Assembly (NCBI GenBank): GCA_030730365.1 | Contig: JANQVJ010000040.1 | Coordinates: 85,155 to 149,154, forward strand | Reading direction: 5' to 3' | Length of the DNA: 64,000 bases | Source: Verrucomicrobiales bacterium | GTDB lineage: Bacteria > Verrucomicrobiota > Verrucomicrobiia > Verrucomicrobiales > DEV007 | Part shown: positions 45,217 to 56,260 of the stretch, one piece after another | Position numbering within the stretch: the first letter of the stretch is position 1 | Layout of the letters: every line of letters starts with the position of its first letter | Position numbers and translations under genes: made by a program | The notes under the pieces: model-generated | The model's input: only the letters and a program-made list of their open reading frames with translations | The model's database searches: none | Told to the model about the DNA's origin: nothing

Positions 45217-45320
45217 GGGATATTGGGCGCGTCTTTCAATAGTTTACTACGGCTCTATAGCGGTCCACAGGGAGCGTTTCCCCATGCACCCCTCTTAATG
45301 GTTGCTAAAACAATCAAAAA

Positions 45321-45677
45321 ATGGAATTGTTGGCTGCTTTAGGAAACGTTATGGGAAGGAAATCAACACTGCTTTTACCTAAGCATGCCCGCCTCCTGGA
45401 AGAAGTGGGCGAGAATCTTCGCCTTGCCCGGCTGCGTCGAAAACTCAGTGCTGAACAGGTGGCTGAACGGGCCGGGATCAGTCGATCAACTCTGCAGAAG
45501 GTGGAAAAAGGGGACCCGAGCACGGCTTTCGGGAACATCCTTCAAGTTCTCATGATCCTCGGTTTGGAGAAGGACATTCTTCACCTCGCCGCGCAGGATC
45601 CACTAGGTCGCAAGCTACAGGACGCGGGTCTCGCGGTTCCGCGTCGTCGTGCTCCGAAGCGGACAAGCTCCCCATAA
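45321..45677 (+). CDS. hipB: HipB-like Xre-family antitoxin/regulator
   Basis: LLEEVGENLRLARLRRKLSAEQVAERAGISRSTLQKVEKGDPSTAFGNILQVLMILGLEKDI; immediately upstream of the HipA-like gene. Confidence 0.8.
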   Translation: MELLAALGNVMGRKSTLLLPKHARLLEEVGENLRLARLRRKLSAEQVAERAGISRSTLQKVEKGDPSTAFGNILQVLMILGLEKDILHLAAQDPLGRKLQDAGLAVPRRRAPKRTSSP

Positions 45678-45682
45678 AGTAA

Positions 45683-46960
45683 ATGATGAGCCGGGAAATC
45701 GAAGTGTGGGGAGACTGGATCGAGCTGGGTGGACCCGTTTGCATGGGAACCCTGCGGGCAATCGAGACGCGGGGTAAAGAAGTATTCTCCTTTGAGTATG
45801 AAAAGTCGTGGCTGGATCGTGGTATCGCTACGGGATTGGATCCTGACCTCCGATTTCTGGATGGTCCGCAATACCTCGATGCCGGAGAACGGCCGAATTT
45901 CGGGATTTTTCTCGATTCGTCGCCGGATCGCTGGGGGCGGGTGCTGATGCAGCGTCGCGAGGCGGCCCGCGCACGTGAAGAATCACGACCCGAACGTCGG
46001 CTCCGTGAACTCGATTTCCTCGTCGGCGTTCACGACGAACAACGTTCCGGGGGCCTTCGATTCAGGGACGTTGCCTCCCAAGGGAAGTGGCTGAATGACG
46101 ATCCGTCTATGGCCACTCCGCCGTGGACCTCGCTGAGAGAGCTTGAGCATGCGAGTTGGCAACTGCAGCGAACCGATTTGCGCGAGAACGCCGAATCGCT
46201 GAAGTGGCTGCGCCTGATAATTGCGCCGGGATCGTCTCTGGGTGGGGCTAGGCCCAAAGCCGGAGTGAGCGATGAAAGCGGACAACTCTGGATCGCGAAA
46301 TTCCCCGGACGAAATGACTCCCGCGATATCGGGGCTTGGGAGATGCTTGCCCATCGACTCGCGAAAGAATCCGGTGTACTGGTATCGAATGCTCGCCTGG
46401 AGCAGTTTGGCGGTGAGCATCGAACTTTTTTATCGGAGCGCTTTGACCGACGGGTCGTTGATGGTGAAAGGCGCCGCCTGCACTTCGCCTCGGCCATGAC
46501 CCTGCTCGGTCACTCGGATGGAGCGGGGGCGGAAACGGGAGCCAGCTATCTCGATCTGGCCGAAATCTTACTGCAATTCGGCGCCGCTCCCGAGTTCGAT
46601 CTGAGGCAACTGTGGCTCCGCATCATCTTCTCAATCGCTGTCGGCAATACGGATGACCATTTGCGAAATCACGGCTTTCTTCTGACTCCGGCGGGATGGC
46701 GACTCTCCCCTGCTTATGACATCAATCCATCCCCTGACGGAGCCGGTCTCAGTCTGAATATTTCCGAGACGGATAATGCACTATCCTTCGACTTGGCTGT
46801 CGAGATGGCGCCTTTTTTTCGTGTCGAAAAAAAAGAAGCTAATCAGCTCGTGAAGTCCGTCCGGGCGATCACCGGTCGATGGAGAACGGTCGCTCGGGAT
46901 CTCAGCATCACCCGATCCGATCAGGATGCGATGGAAGTGGCTTTTGTCAGGTTCGAGTGA
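45683..46960 (+). CDS. hipA: HipA-family Ser/Thr kinase (toxin-like)
   Basis: SSLGGARPKAGVSDESGQLWIAKFPGRND, IIFSIAVGNTDDHLRNHGFLLTPAGWRLSPAYDINPSPDG. Confidence 0.88.
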   Translation: MMSREIEVWGDWIELGGPVCMGTLRAIETRGKEVFSFEYEKSWLDRGIATGLDPDLRFLDGPQYLDAGERPNFGIFLDSSPDRWGRVLMQRREAARAREESRPERRLRELDFLVGVHDEQRSGGLRFRDVASQGKWLNDDPSMATPPWTSLRELEHASWQLQRTDLRENAESLKWLRLIIAPGSSLGGARPKAGVSDESGQLWIAKFPGRNDSRDIGAWEMLAHRLAKESGVLVSNARLEQFGGEHRTFLSERFDRRVVDGERRRLHFASAMTLLGHSDGAGAETGASYLDLAEILLQFGAAPEFDLRQLWLRIIFSIAVGNTDDHLRNHGFLLTPAGWRLSPAYDINPSPDGAGLSLNISETDNALSFDLAVEMAPFFRVEKKEANQLVKSVRAITGRWRTVARDLSITRSDQDAMEVAFVRFE

Positions 46961-46988
46961 TTACGCGCCCCCCCGACTCCCCACTTCC

Positions 46989-48590
46989 TCACCGCCGGTT
47001 CTCCAGCGCCGCCGCGATGAACCCTTTGAAGAGAGGGTGCGGAGCGGTTGGCTTGCTTTTGAATTCGGGGTGAAACTGCACCGCGACGTAAAAGGGATGC
47101 TCCGGGATCTCGATGATCTCGCCGAGAGTGCCGTCGGGTGAGGTGCCGACGAGCTGAAGCCCTTTTTCGTTATATAGAGTGAGGTAATTCTGGTTCAGCT
47201 CGTAGCGGTGGCGGTGGCGTTCGTTGACGGATTGGCTGCCGTAAAGTGCGGCTGAGCGGCTTCCGGCGGTCATCCTTGTCTCCCAGGTGCCGAGACGCAT
47301 CGTTCCGCCCTTGCTGTTGACTTCTTTCTGGTCTTCGAGCAGGCAGATGACGGGATGGGGGGTGCCTTCGTCGAACTCGGTGCTGTGGGCATGCTCAAGT
47401 CCGCAGGCGTTGCGGGCAAACTCGATCGTCGCGATCTGCATCCCGAGACAGATCCCAAAGTAGGGAATGTTGTTCTCACGGGCGTAGCGGGCCGCTGCGA
47501 TTTTGCCCTCGATACCACGGTCGCCGAAGCCACCTGGAATCAGGATGCCGGAGACTTCGCTGAGGTATTTTTCCGCTCCATCGGCTTCGATGTCGCTGGA
47601 GTCGATCCGCACGACGTCTACGTGGGTGTCGTTCGCCGCTCCGGCGTGGGTGAGCGACTCGTAGATGGATTTGTAGGCGTCCTGATGGTCGATGTATTTG
47701 CCGACGACTCCGACCTTGATGTTGTGGCTCGGGTTGACGATACGATCGACCATGTTGCGCCACTCGATGAGGTCGGGTTCGGGAGTCTCGAGGCCCAGCC
47801 TCGCGCAAATGATGGTGTCGAGCTGTTGATCGTGGAGTTTCAAGGGCGCCTTGTAGATTGTGCCTTTGATGTCGAGGAAGGGGATCACCGCCTCGGGGCG
47901 CACGTTACAGAACATCGAGATTTTCCGACGGACCTCGTTGTCGAGCGGGTATTCGGAGCGGCAGATGATGACGTCAGGGGTGATTCCGATCTCGCGCAAT
48001 TTGGCAACGCTCTGCTGGGTGGGCTTGGTCTTGAGCTCCTCGGCCGCCTTGATGTAGGGGATAAGGGTGGCGTGCATGAAGGCCACATTTTCATGGCCGA
48101 CCTCGTCCTTGAACTGACGGAGTGCCTCGAGAAAGGGGAGTCCCTCGATGTCACCGGTGGTGCCGCCGATCTCGGTGATGATGACGTCGACGTCGGACTT
48201 CTCGACCACTTCGTAAATGCGATTTTTGATGACGTCGGTGACGTGGGGGATCACCTGCACGGTTGCGCCGAGGTAGAGGCCGCGACGTTCGTTCTTGATG
48301 ACGGTCTCGTAGACCTGGCCGCTCGTGATGTTGTTGAGCTTGGAAAGGCGACCGCTCGTGAAGCGCTCGTAGTGCCCGAGATCGAGGTCGGTCTCGGCGC
48401 CGTCGTCGAGCACGTAGACCTCTCCGTGCTGAAAGGGGCTCATCGTTCCGGGGTCGACGTTCAGATAAGGGTCGAACTTCTGCATGAGAACGCGCAGACC
48501 GCGACGCTCCAGCAGGGTTCCGAGGGCGGCTGCCGCGAGACCTTTTCCGAGCGAGCTGACCACGCCTCCTGTGACAAAAATGTACTTCAT
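46989..48590 (-). CDS. pyrG: CTP synthase
   Basis: [77 protein letters not shown]...[33 protein letters not shown]. Confidence 0.99.
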   Translation of the reverse strand: MKYIFVTGGVVSSLGKGLAAAALGTLLERRGLRVLMQKFDPYLNVDPGTMSPFQHGEVYVLDDGAETDLDLGHYERFTSGRLSKLNNITSGQVYETVIKNERRGLYLGATVQVIPHVTDVIKNRIYEVVEKSDVDVIITEIGGTTGDIEGLPFLEALRQFKDEVGHENVAFMHATLIPYIKAAEELKTKPTQQSVAKLREIGITPDVIICRSEYPLDNEVRRKISMFCNVRPEAVIPFLDIKGTIYKAPLKLHDQQLDTIICARLGLETPEPDLIEWRNMVDRIVNPSHNIKVGVVGKYIDHQDAYKSIYESLTHAGAANDTHVDVVRIDSSDIEADGAEKYLSEVSGILIPGGFGDRGIEGKIAAARYARENNIPYFGICLGMQIATIEFARNACGLEHAHSTEFDEGTPHPVICLLEDQKEVNSKGGTMRLGTWETRMTAGSRSAALYGSQSVNERHRHRYELNQNYLTLYNEKGLQLVGTSPDGTLGEIIEIPEHPFYVAVQFHPEFKSKPTAPHPLFKGFIAAALENRR

Positions 48591-49342
48591 TGACTCAATA
48601 ATTGCTGGAGTATCGCAGCCTGCTCGGGAGTGTCAACGCCGGGCGAGGTGTCGTCGGTTAAAACGACCCTGATCCTTGCTCCATTTTCCATGGCGCGCAG
48701 TTGCTCAAGGCCTTCGGTGCGCTCGAGGAGGGACGGCTCCCAGCGCACAAAGTCGAAGAGAAAGTCCCGACGGAAGCCGTAGATGCCCTTGTGACGGTAA
48801 TAAAGGAGGTCATCCGGAACACTCCGCGGATGCGGGATGGGGCTGCGGGAAAAATAAAGGGCGTGGCCGTCGCGGGTGAGGGTGACTTTGACGACATTCG
48901 GGTCGTTCACGAGGGGATCGTCGGCGGCGAGGGGATTGGCTGCAGTGATCATGGGCAGCGCCGGATCTGCTAGAAGGGCGGAGGCGAGGGAATCAATCAG
49001 ACCGGGGTCGATGAGGGGTTCGTCGCCCTGGATGTTGATGATGTGCGACATTTCGGGGAAGGCCCGTGCGACCTCGGCGGCCCGGTCGGTGCCGCTCGGG
49101 TGGTCGGGACTGGTCATGGTGACATGCCCGCCGAAGGCCTCGACCGCCGCGGCGATGCGCTCGTCGTCGGTCGCGACGGTCACGACGGAGAGCTCGCGGC
49201 ACTCGTGGCAGCGGTCCCAGACGTGCTGGATGAGCGGCTTTCCTGCGATGTGATGAAGCGGTTTTCCGGGAAAGCGGGTCGATCCCCAGCGGGCCGGGAT
49301 CACTCCGAGGACTCCCGGAACTTGAGAGGGTTGAGTCGACAT
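48587..49342 (-). CDS. kdsB: 3-deoxy-manno-octulosonate cytidylyltransferase
   Basis: [33 protein letters not shown]...[19 protein letters not shown]...[16 protein letters not shown]...[36 protein letters not shown]; 4-bp overlap with pyrG. Confidence 0.97.
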   Translation of the reverse strand: MSTQPSQVPGVLGVIPARWGSTRFPGKPLHHIAGKPLIQHVWDRCHECRELSVVTVATDDERIAAAVEAFGGHVTMTSPDHPSGTDRAAEVARAFPEMSHIINIQGDEPLIDPGLIDSLASALLADPALPMITAANPLAADDPLVNDPNVVKVTLTRDGHALYFSRSPIPHPRSVPDDLLYYRHKGIYGFRRDFLFDFVRWEPSLLERTEGLEQLRAMENGARIRVVLTDDTSPGVDTPEQAAILQQLLSQ

Positions 49343-49431
49343 CTTGAGAGGGTTGAGTCCTTCTGATGAACTCGCAGATTAGCAATTAATCAAGGGAATC
49401 CGATTGAATTACGGGCGGAACCGGTGAAAAC

Positions 49432-50076
49432 GTGCTCTCTGAACCAACCCTCTCTGACCCCGTGGAAATAGCCTGCCTGGATCTCGAAGGTGTCCTTGTT
49501 CCGGAAATCTGGATCAATGTGGCGCAAAAAACCGGAATCGACGCCCTTCTTGCGACGACGCGCGACATTCCGGACTACGACGTGCTGATGACACAGCGCC
49601 TCCGCATCCTCGACGAGCACGGGCTGAAAATTGGGGATGTGCAGGAGGTCATCGACAGTCTCGGGCCGCTCGACGGGGCGCTCGATTTCCTCGAATGGCT
49701 CAAGTCCGAGTTTCAGGTCGTGATTTTGTCCGACACTTTTTACGAATTTGCCAAGCCCCTGATGAGGCAGCTCGGGTATCCGACACTCTTCTGCCACCGC
49801 CTCGGGATCACTGCGGACGGTCGCATCGAGGCCTATCACCTCCGCATGCCCGATCAGAAGCGTGAGGCGGTAAAGCGCTTTCACGAATTGAAGTTTAAGG
49901 TCATCGCCGCCGGGGATTCCTACAACGACACCAGCATGCTCGGGGAAGCGGATCGCGGGATTCTTTTCTGCCCTCCGCAAAATGTTATCGCCGAGTTTCC
50001 GCAGTTCCCGGTCGCGATGGATTATGCGCAGCTCAAAGCCGAATTTCTGGAGGGTCGGGCGGCGGTGAGGAGGTGA
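49432..50076 (+). CDS. thrH: HAD-family phosphatase, ThrH-like
   Basis: EIACLDLEGVLVPEIWINVAQKTGIDALLATTRDIPDYDVLMTQRLRILDEHGL...VVILSDTFYEFAKPLMRQLGYPTLFCH...VIAAGDSYNDTSMLGEAD. GTG start. Confidence 0.88.
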   Translation: MLSEPTLSDPVEIACLDLEGVLVPEIWINVAQKTGIDALLATTRDIPDYDVLMTQRLRILDEHGLKIGDVQEVIDSLGPLDGALDFLEWLKSEFQVVILSDTFYEFAKPLMRQLGYPTLFCHRLGITADGRIEAYHLRMPDQKREAVKRFHELKFKVIAAGDSYNDTSMLGEADRGILFCPPQNVIAEFPQFPVAMDYAQLKAEFLEGRAAVRR

Positions 50077-50091
50077 GGAGACTTGCGACTA

Positions 50092-50374
50092 ACCCGCATT
50101 TCTCTCACCCGTTCTACTGCGACTGGCTGCGGCCCGCTCCTGCTTCGATCCGGCCCGAATTGTCCTTGGGCAGAATGTATTCATACAGCCCTTCGGAAAA
50201 TCCGGCCCGCGCGTTGATGCCTTGGGCACCCTTCGGGCGACTCTGCGAGTCGTCTCTCTCCGCTTAACTTCACTTCGTTCCGTCGATCTTCGCTTCGCTT
50301 CGCTTCGATTCGCTCCGGCTGCAAGAGCAGGTCCTCGCGGCGTCTCGTGACGAAAGGGTGTGAGAAATGCGGGC
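50092..50374. mobile_element. MITE-like non-coding element (283 bp) with terminal inverted repeats
   Basis: Left end ACCCGCATTTCTCTCACCCGTTC; reverse complement of right end GCCCGCATTTCTCACACCCTTTC; both ends flanked by TA (50090-50091, 50375-50376); no credible ORF inside; (CTTCG)4 at 50288-50307. Confidence 0.65.
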
Positions 50375-50451
50375 TAAAGCCGAAGGAGGCGCTTTATTCA
50401 CCATAGATCGGACCTCTCTCTCACGAGCTCTCATCAGGGAAAAGGTTTCCC

Positions 50452-51732
50452 TCACCGCATCCCCACCGCGCTCGTGACCATCGCGCCGCGCTCGTCGGTT
50501 ACCGTCATCAGCCAGGTGTTGGCGTCGGCGGGGAGACCATCGGCGATGGCCTTGCCGTCTTCGATCCGGGTGGCGAGGCTTTTCCATTCGCGTTCCGAGC
50601 GCTTGCCGGTGGCGGAGGTGTAATACAGTTCCGCTTTCACCACTTTCGTTTTGGCTGTGAAGGCAACACTGACGGTCTCCGCGTGGAGGTTCATTCCCCC
50701 GACGGTCGGCAGTGGATCTCCGCCCTTGAGAATTGAATCCACAAAGATCCCGATCTCCGCCGGAGCCCACCCCGGCTGGTGCCCGTGAGGCATGCGCGGT
50801 TGGATGCGGTAGGTGCGTGGTCCTTTTACGAGAGCGGTCGATTTCGTGTAGCTGTCCAGAGGGTAGTGGACATCGTGGGTGCCGTTGACCCAGAAGGTGG
50901 GCACGATACATTTGCCAAGGTGGCTGGAGGGGTCGTAGGCGGCGATCCAGTCGGCGCGCCTATCCCCGAGCTTGTCGATGGACGGTTTCTGGACTGACTC
51001 GCCCTCGTGGAGAAATCCGCACCCGTAGACGGGGACGGCGGCCTTGAACCTGTCGTCGAGTGAGGCGGCGAGGCAGGTCGTGTAACCACCCCAACTGATC
51101 CCCGTGACGGCGGTGCGTTCGGGGTCGACGCCCCGCATCTGGCGCAGGAGAGTGTGGGCTTTCATCACATTCGCGACGGCGTGGTAGGGCCAGTCGTCCT
51201 CGACGGAGCCTCCGATGCAATCGAACTTTTGTCCATGGCCGTGGTCGGGACCGCCGTCCGTAAGTCGTGTCCGGGTGGTCGGGTTATGTCCATGGTCGGA
51301 GATCTTTTCGTCTTTTTCATCGTATTTGGGCGCAGGCGGACGGTGCCCCGAGAGATCCATCGCGATGGCCGCGTAACCGCGCTTTGCCCAGAGCCAGACC
51401 CAATCGGAAAATGCGGTACCGCCGCCCCCGTGGATGAGGACGATCCCGGGAAAGGTCTCGCCTTCCTTTGCAAGGCCGAGGGTGACAGGTGAGGCGTAAA
51501 AAGCGAAGACCGAGGAAGGTTTGCCGCCGAATTTTTCACCTTCGTAAATGAGTGACTGGATTTTGGCCTGAGGATCCTCGACCCGGAAAGAGGGAATTTC
51601 GGACTGGAGTCGTTCGATGGGCCAGACTCCGGCGAGAGAGTCTTTCACGGGATCGGCGGCGAAAGCGGGAGAGGACAAGGTGGCAGGGAGCCAGAGGCAG
51701 GCGAGGAGGGCACGGTGGATTGCAGTATTCAT
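50452..51732 (-). CDS. Secreted alpha/beta hydrolase (acetyl-xylan-esterase / dienelactone-hydrolase-like)
   Basis: Signal peptide MNTAIHRALLACLWLPATLSSPAFA; FPGIVLIHGGGGTAFSDWVWLWAKRGYAAIAMDLSGH; TAVTGISWGGYTTCLAASLDDRFKAAVPVYGC. ORF start 52029 is over-extended. Confidence 0.85.
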   Translation of the reverse strand: MNTAIHRALLACLWLPATLSSPAFAADPVKDSLAGVWPIERLQSEIPSFRVEDPQAKIQSLIYEGEKFGGKPSSVFAFYASPVTLGLAKEGETFPGIVLIHGGGGTAFSDWVWLWAKRGYAAIAMDLSGHRPPAPKYDEKDEKISDHGHNPTTRTRLTDGGPDHGHGQKFDCIGGSVEDDWPYHAVANVMKAHTLLRQMRGVDPERTAVTGISWGGYTTCLAASLDDRFKAAVPVYGCGFLHEGESVQKPSIDKLGDRRADWIAAYDPSSHLGKCIVPTFWVNGTHDVHYPLDSYTKSTALVKGPRTYRIQPRMPHGHQPGWAPAEIGIFVDSILKGGDPLPTVGGMNLHAETVSVAFTAKTKVVKAELYYTSATGKRSEREWKSLATRIEDGKAIADGLPADANTWLMTVTDERGAMVTSAVGMR

Positions 51733-52031
51733 TTTACTAGAAAGGCTCAAAACAAGCCGTTGTGCCAGATTTTTCAGCGGGCGGCGAAATGTCCGTGTTG
51801 AAAGTGATGCCTCGAGGAGCCGGAAAAGGGCCTTCATCGGGTCGAATGAACGATTTTTCTCCTGAATGGAACCCTCCCTGCTATCTCTGGTCGTGGCGGA
51901 GGCAGGAGGCCTTGCCGCTGAACCGATTGCATTTATCCAGAACGAACTTATCAACCCTCGGGGCGAATTTCTGTCCTGATACCCCATTCTACCTGAACGG
52001 GACGCCGAAACCCACGTAAAAAACTTCAACT

Positions 52032-54482
52032 ATGGAAATTTCCGATGAAAAACGCCGCGAGATCGAGACCCTCAAAGAGGAGATCCTGAACCACCTCGTC
52101 CGCGACCAGGCCCATGACGCCGAGACTGCTACCCGGGGCGACTGGTGGCGTGCCGTCAGTCTCACCGCTCGCGGGCGCATGATGGAGCTCGCCTGCGACG
52201 TTCGCAAAACCCGGAATCTGCGCAACGTAAAACGCGCTTATTACCTTTCTCTCGAATACCTCATGGGACGTCTCCTCGTGAACAACCTGGTCAACCTCCT
52301 CATGCTCGATGAGTGCCGCATCGCTCTCGCCGAACTGGGTCAGGACCTCGAGGATATTGTCGAAGAAGGGCCCGATCTTGGGCTCGGCAATGGCGGCCTC
52401 GGTCGACTCGCGGCCTGCTTCATGGACTCGCTTGCGACCCTCGATTACCCTGCGGTCGGTTACGGGATCAACTACGAGTTCGGGCTTTTCCGGCAGAAAT
52501 TCATCGACGGGCAGCAGGCTGAGTCGCCCGACGAGTGGCGTCGTTTCGGGAGCCCGTGGCAGATCTGCCGGCCCGAGTATGCGGTCGAGGTCCCGCTTTT
52601 TGGTCAAGTCGAGATGCAGTTCGACGAGCTCGGGCATGGTCGTCCGGTCTGGACCGGGACGCGCTCCATCCTCGGAGTACCGTGGGATCTCGCGGCGGTC
52701 GGCTACGGCGGGAAGTCGGTGAACTACCTGCGACTCTGGGAGAGCAAGGCCTCGCGCGATTTCGATCTCGATATCTTCAACCGCGGCGGCTACGTCGAGG
52801 CCGTGCGCGAGAAATCGATGAGCGAGTCGGTCTCCAAAGTTCTTTACCCGAACGACTCGACCGAGGCCGGAAAAGAGCTCCGTCTCGTGCAGCAGTATTT
52901 CTTCGTGACCTGCTCATTGCGCGACATCGTGCGCCGCTATCGGACCTACAATGACACCTGGGACAATCTCCCTGACAAGGCCGCGATCCAGCTCAACGAC
53001 ACGCATCCGTCCATCGCCGTGGCTGAGCTGATGCGTCTCCTCGTCGATGATGAGAATGTGGAGTGGGATAAGGCCTGGGGGATCTGTCAGAAGACCTTCG
53101 CCTATACGAATCATACCCTCCTCCCCGAAGCGCTCGAGAAGTGGAGCGTGCCGCTCTTTGAAAGAGTGCTGCCCCGCCATCTCCAGATCATCTACGAGAT
53201 TAACCGCCGTTTCCTCGACGAGCACGTCGCGAAAAAGTGGCCGGGTGATAATAGTAAGCTCGCGGCGATGTCCATCATCGAAGAAGGTTCGCCGAAGATG
53301 ATCCGCATGGCCTACCTCTCCGTCGTCGGCAGTCACACGACCAATGGTGTCGCAGCCCTCCATACCGACCTGCTGAAGCGCCATCTTCTCAAAGATTTCT
53401 ACGAGCTCTTCCCCGGCCGTTTCCAGAACAAGACCAACGGGATTACCCCTCGTCGCTGGCTCAAGGCGTGTAATCTCGAGCTCTCGGCTTTGATCGACCG
53501 CTCCATCGGGACGGAGTGGCCCGCGAATCTTGACCTGCTCCGCGGACTCGAGGCCTTCGCCGATGATCCGTCCTTTCAGGCCGAGTTCATGGCGATCAAA
53601 TTCCGCAACAAGCAGCGTCTCGCCAAGCTCATCGAGAACCGATGTGGCATCACTGTCGATCCGTCGGCACTCTTCGATGTGCAGATCAAGCGGCTCCACG
53701 AGTACAAACGACAGCATCTCAATCTGCTGAACATCCTCATGCAGTATCGACGGCTCCTCCAGAATCCCCAGCTCGATGTCGTGCCGCGCGTGTTTGTCTT
53801 CGGGGCAAAGGCGGCACCCGGCTATGTCCTTGCGAAGGAGATCATTCACGCGATCAACGCGATCGGCGAGGTCATCAATAATGACGAGCGTATCGGCGGA
53901 AAGCTGAAAGTGGCGTTCATCCCGAACTACGGCGTCACCGCCGCCGAGATCATCATCCCGGCAGCGGACCTCTCCGAGCAGATCTCCACGGCGGGCAAAG
54001 AAGCCTCGGGCACAGGGAACATGAAGCTCGCCCTCAACGGCGCGCTCACCATCGGGACTCTTGACGGAGCCAACGTTGAAATTAAGGAAGAGGTGGGCGA
54101 TGAGAACATCTTCATTTTCGGACTCACCGTCGAAGAGGTGGATGGTCTCCTCGCGAATGGTTATTGCTCCGTCGATCAGTATTGGGCCGATGAAGAGTTG
54201 AAGGAAGTGATCGACTGGCTCTGCTCGGCGACCTTCGCGCCGAAGGGATCCTTCGACACGATTCGCCGCAGTCTCCTGGATGGAGGCGATCCATATCTCG
54301 TGCTTGCGGATTTCCGCTCCTATGTCGAGGCACAGGCGCAGGTCGATGAGGCTTACCGCGATCCGCAGCGGTGGGCGAAAATGGCGATTCTCAACACCGC
54401 GCGGGTTGGCAAATTCTCCAGTGACCGCACCATCCACGAGTATGCTCGGGACATTTGGCGGTTGTCACCCGTCCATGTTTAG
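52032..54482 (+). CDS. glgP: Glycogen/starch/alpha-glucan phosphorylase
   Basis: [22 protein letters not shown]...[37 protein letters not shown]...[28 protein letters not shown] (PLP site). Confidence 0.98.
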   Translation: MEISDEKRREIETLKEEILNHLVRDQAHDAETATRGDWWRAVSLTARGRMMELACDVRKTRNLRNVKRAYYLSLEYLMGRLLVNNLVNLLMLDECRIALAELGQDLEDIVEEGPDLGLGNGGLGRLAACFMDSLATLDYPAVGYGINYEFGLFRQKFIDGQQAESPDEWRRFGSPWQICRPEYAVEVPLFGQVEMQFDELGHGRPVWTGTRSILGVPWDLAAVGYGGKSVNYLRLWESKASRDFDLDIFNRGGYVEAVREKSMSESVSKVLYPNDSTEAGKELRLVQQYFFVTCSLRDIVRRYRTYNDTWDNLPDKAAIQLNDTHPSIAVAELMRLLVDDENVEWDKAWGICQKTFAYTNHTLLPEALEKWSVPLFERVLPRHLQIIYEINRRFLDEHVAKKWPGDNSKLAAMSIIEEGSPKMIRMAYLSVVGSHTTNGVAALHTDLLKRHLLKDFYELFPGRFQNKTNGITPRRWLKACNLELSALIDRSIGTEWPANLDLLRGLEAFADDPSFQAEFMAIKFRNKQRLAKLIENRCGITVDPSALFDVQIKRLHEYKRQHLNLLNILMQYRRLLQNPQLDVVPRVFVFGAKAAPGYVLAKEIIHAINAIGEVINNDERIGGKLKVAFIPNYGVTAAEIIIPAADLSEQISTAGKEASGTGNMKLALNGALTIGTLDGANVEIKEEVGDENIFIFGLTVEEVDGLLANGYCSVDQYWADEELKEVIDWLCSATFAPKGSFDTIRRSLLDGGDPYLVLADFRSYVEAQAQVDEAYRDPQRWAKMAILNTARVGKFSSDRTIHEYARDIWRLSPVHV

Positions 54483-54498
54483 GCGAGCGGTTCTCTGA

Positions 54499-55344
54499 AT
54501 GGACGAACTGGCCGCCAAGCAGGTGCTGCTTGATTTTGAATTGATTACCCTCATCGCGATGGCGCTTGGGGTCGCTTTTTATGTCCTCCTCCGTCGTATG
54601 CGGAGGCAGGGGGAGTCACTCGAGCTGATCGACTACGACATGTTCGACCTCGTCCTCATGTTCTTCCCGGCGATTCTTTTTCTGATGAATCCTATTGTCG
54701 AAGCGGTCATGGCCGCGTCGGGGACCGCGAAGCCGGTCGAGCCGCCGAAGAACGACCTATTAAGCATCTTCGTAAACATCGGCTACTTCGCTTTCGTGGG
54801 GATCATGACCTGCGGCATCATCGAGTGGATCCGCAATCGTCGCGTAGTTGATCTCTTCGGCCTGCGCGAACTCAGTTTCCCTAAGATCGTCGTCATCTCC
54901 ATCCTCGGTGGCGTTGCTTCGCTGCTGATCTGCGCCTGGGCGGTGGGAGAAATCTCCAATTCGTATCTCGAGGGGATCTTTGGCGATCTCAAGGTGCAGG
55001 AGCCCGTGAGGATGTTTCAGGAATCAAAATCCATCGCGCACTTCTCTCTCTCCATTCTCATGGCCTGCATCGCTGCGCCAGTGGTCGAGGAGTTCCTCTT
55101 TCGCGGTTACATGTACGGAACCCTGCGACGGCTCACGAATCCCGTCTTCGCCGCCGTCATCATCGGCGGGCTCTTCGCGGTGGTGCACGGGAATCTCCCC
55201 GCCCTGCTCCCGCTCTGGGTTTTTTCCATCCTCCTCTGTCTCGCCTACGAGTTTACCCGTTGCCTCTGGGTGCCGGTGGGGATGCACGTCTTTTTCAACG
55301 CCGCTAATATCGTCCTGATGCTGATGCCTGAATCGGCGGAATAA
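54499..55344 (+). CDS. CPBP-family intramembrane metalloprotease
   Basis: IAAPVVEEFLFRGYMYGTLRRLTNPVFAAVIIGGLFAVVHGNLPALLPLWVFSILLCLAYEFTRCLWVPVGMHVFFNAANIV. Confidence 0.9.
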   Translation: MDELAAKQVLLDFELITLIAMALGVAFYVLLRRMRRQGESLELIDYDMFDLVLMFFPAILFLMNPIVEAVMAASGTAKPVEPPKNDLLSIFVNIGYFAFVGIMTCGIIEWIRNRRVVDLFGLRELSFPKIVVISILGGVASLLICAWAVGEISNSYLEGIFGDLKVQEPVRMFQESKSIAHFSLSILMACIAAPVVEEFLFRGYMYGTLRRLTNPVFAAVIIGGLFAVVHGNLPALLPLWVFSILLCLAYEFTRCLWVPVGMHVFFNAANIVLMLMPESAE

Positions 55345-55351
55345 AATCGCC

Positions 55352-56260
55352 ATGGCCGAAGAACAAATGACGCAGCGACTCGGGGACCTCGGCGAAGAAG
55401 CGGTCGTCGCTCATCTCATCGGCCTTATTCCGCCGGACGCGACTCTCATCGCCGGGCCCGGAGATGACTGCGCTGTTGTCCCGATGAGCAACGGCTTGTG
55501 GCAACTGCTGAAAACGGATTGTCTCGTCGAAGGCGTCCATTTTCTACCCGGGACGGCCCCCTCGCTCGTCGGGCGCAAGGCGATGAACCGGGTCATCAGT
55601 GATATCGCGGCGATGGGCGGCGAACCGCAACACGCCCTCGTCACTCTCACTGTCGATGCAGATCGCGAGCTCGGGGAAGTCGAGGGCTGGTACCGCGGTA
55701 TACTAGAGGCTGCGGGCGCCGCCGGATGCGGCATCGTCGGAGGCGAGACTTCCCGTCTTCCGGAAAAAGGCGCCGTGATCTCCATCGCGATGACCGGTCT
55801 CGTCGCGCCGCAGCATTGTGTCCTCCGCAGCGGCGCTGCCCCCGGCGATATTATTGCCGTGACCGGACGACTCGGCGGATCATTTTCGAGCGGGCGGCAT
55901 CTCACCTTTACCCCCCGGCTGAATGAGGCCCGCTGGCTCGTCGAGCACGCCCGGCCCAGTGCGATGATGGATCTCAGCGATGGGCTCGGATCCGACTTGC
56001 CGCGATTAGCTCGCGCCAGCGGCAGAGGCTACAGGGTCGAGGCATCGAGCGTCCCCTGTTACCCCGGCATCAGCGTCGAGCAGGCCATCAGGGAAGGCGA
56101 GGACTACGAGCTGCTCCTGACCTTTTCCCCGACGTCCTTTTCATCTCTCCTCGGGCGGTGGGAGGCGGTCTTTCACGATACCCCGATCACCGCGATCGGA
56201 GAAATCACCGATGAGACGGCCGAACCGCTCGCGCGCGGGTGGGAGCACTACCGAAAATGA
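55352..56260 (+). CDS. thiL: Thiamine-monophosphate kinase
   Basis: LIAGPGDDCAVVPM...LLKTDCLVEGVHF...VGRKAMNRVISDIAAMGGEPQHALVTL...AMMDLSDGLGSDLPRLARASGRGYRV. Confidence 0.95.
   Translation: MAEEQMTQRLGDLGEEAVVAHLIGLIPPDATLIAGPGDDCAVVPMSNGLWQLLKTDCLVEGVHFLPGTAPSLVGRKAMNRVISDIAAMGGEPQHALVTLTVDADRELGEVEGWYRGILEAAGAAGCGIVGGETSRLPEKGAVISIAMTGLVAPQHCVLRSGAAPGDIIAVTGRLGGSFSSGRHLTFTPRLNEARWLVEHARPSAMMDLSDGLGSDLPRLARASGRGYRVEASSVPCYPGISVEQAIREGEDYELLLTFSPTSFSSLLGRWEAVFHDTPITAIGEITDETAEPLARGWEHYRK

Noticed and set aside
47355-48593. 412-aa plus-strand ORF
   Set aside because: Antisense shadow of pyrG.
52914-54437. 507-aa minus-strand ORF
   Set aside because: Antisense shadow of glgP.
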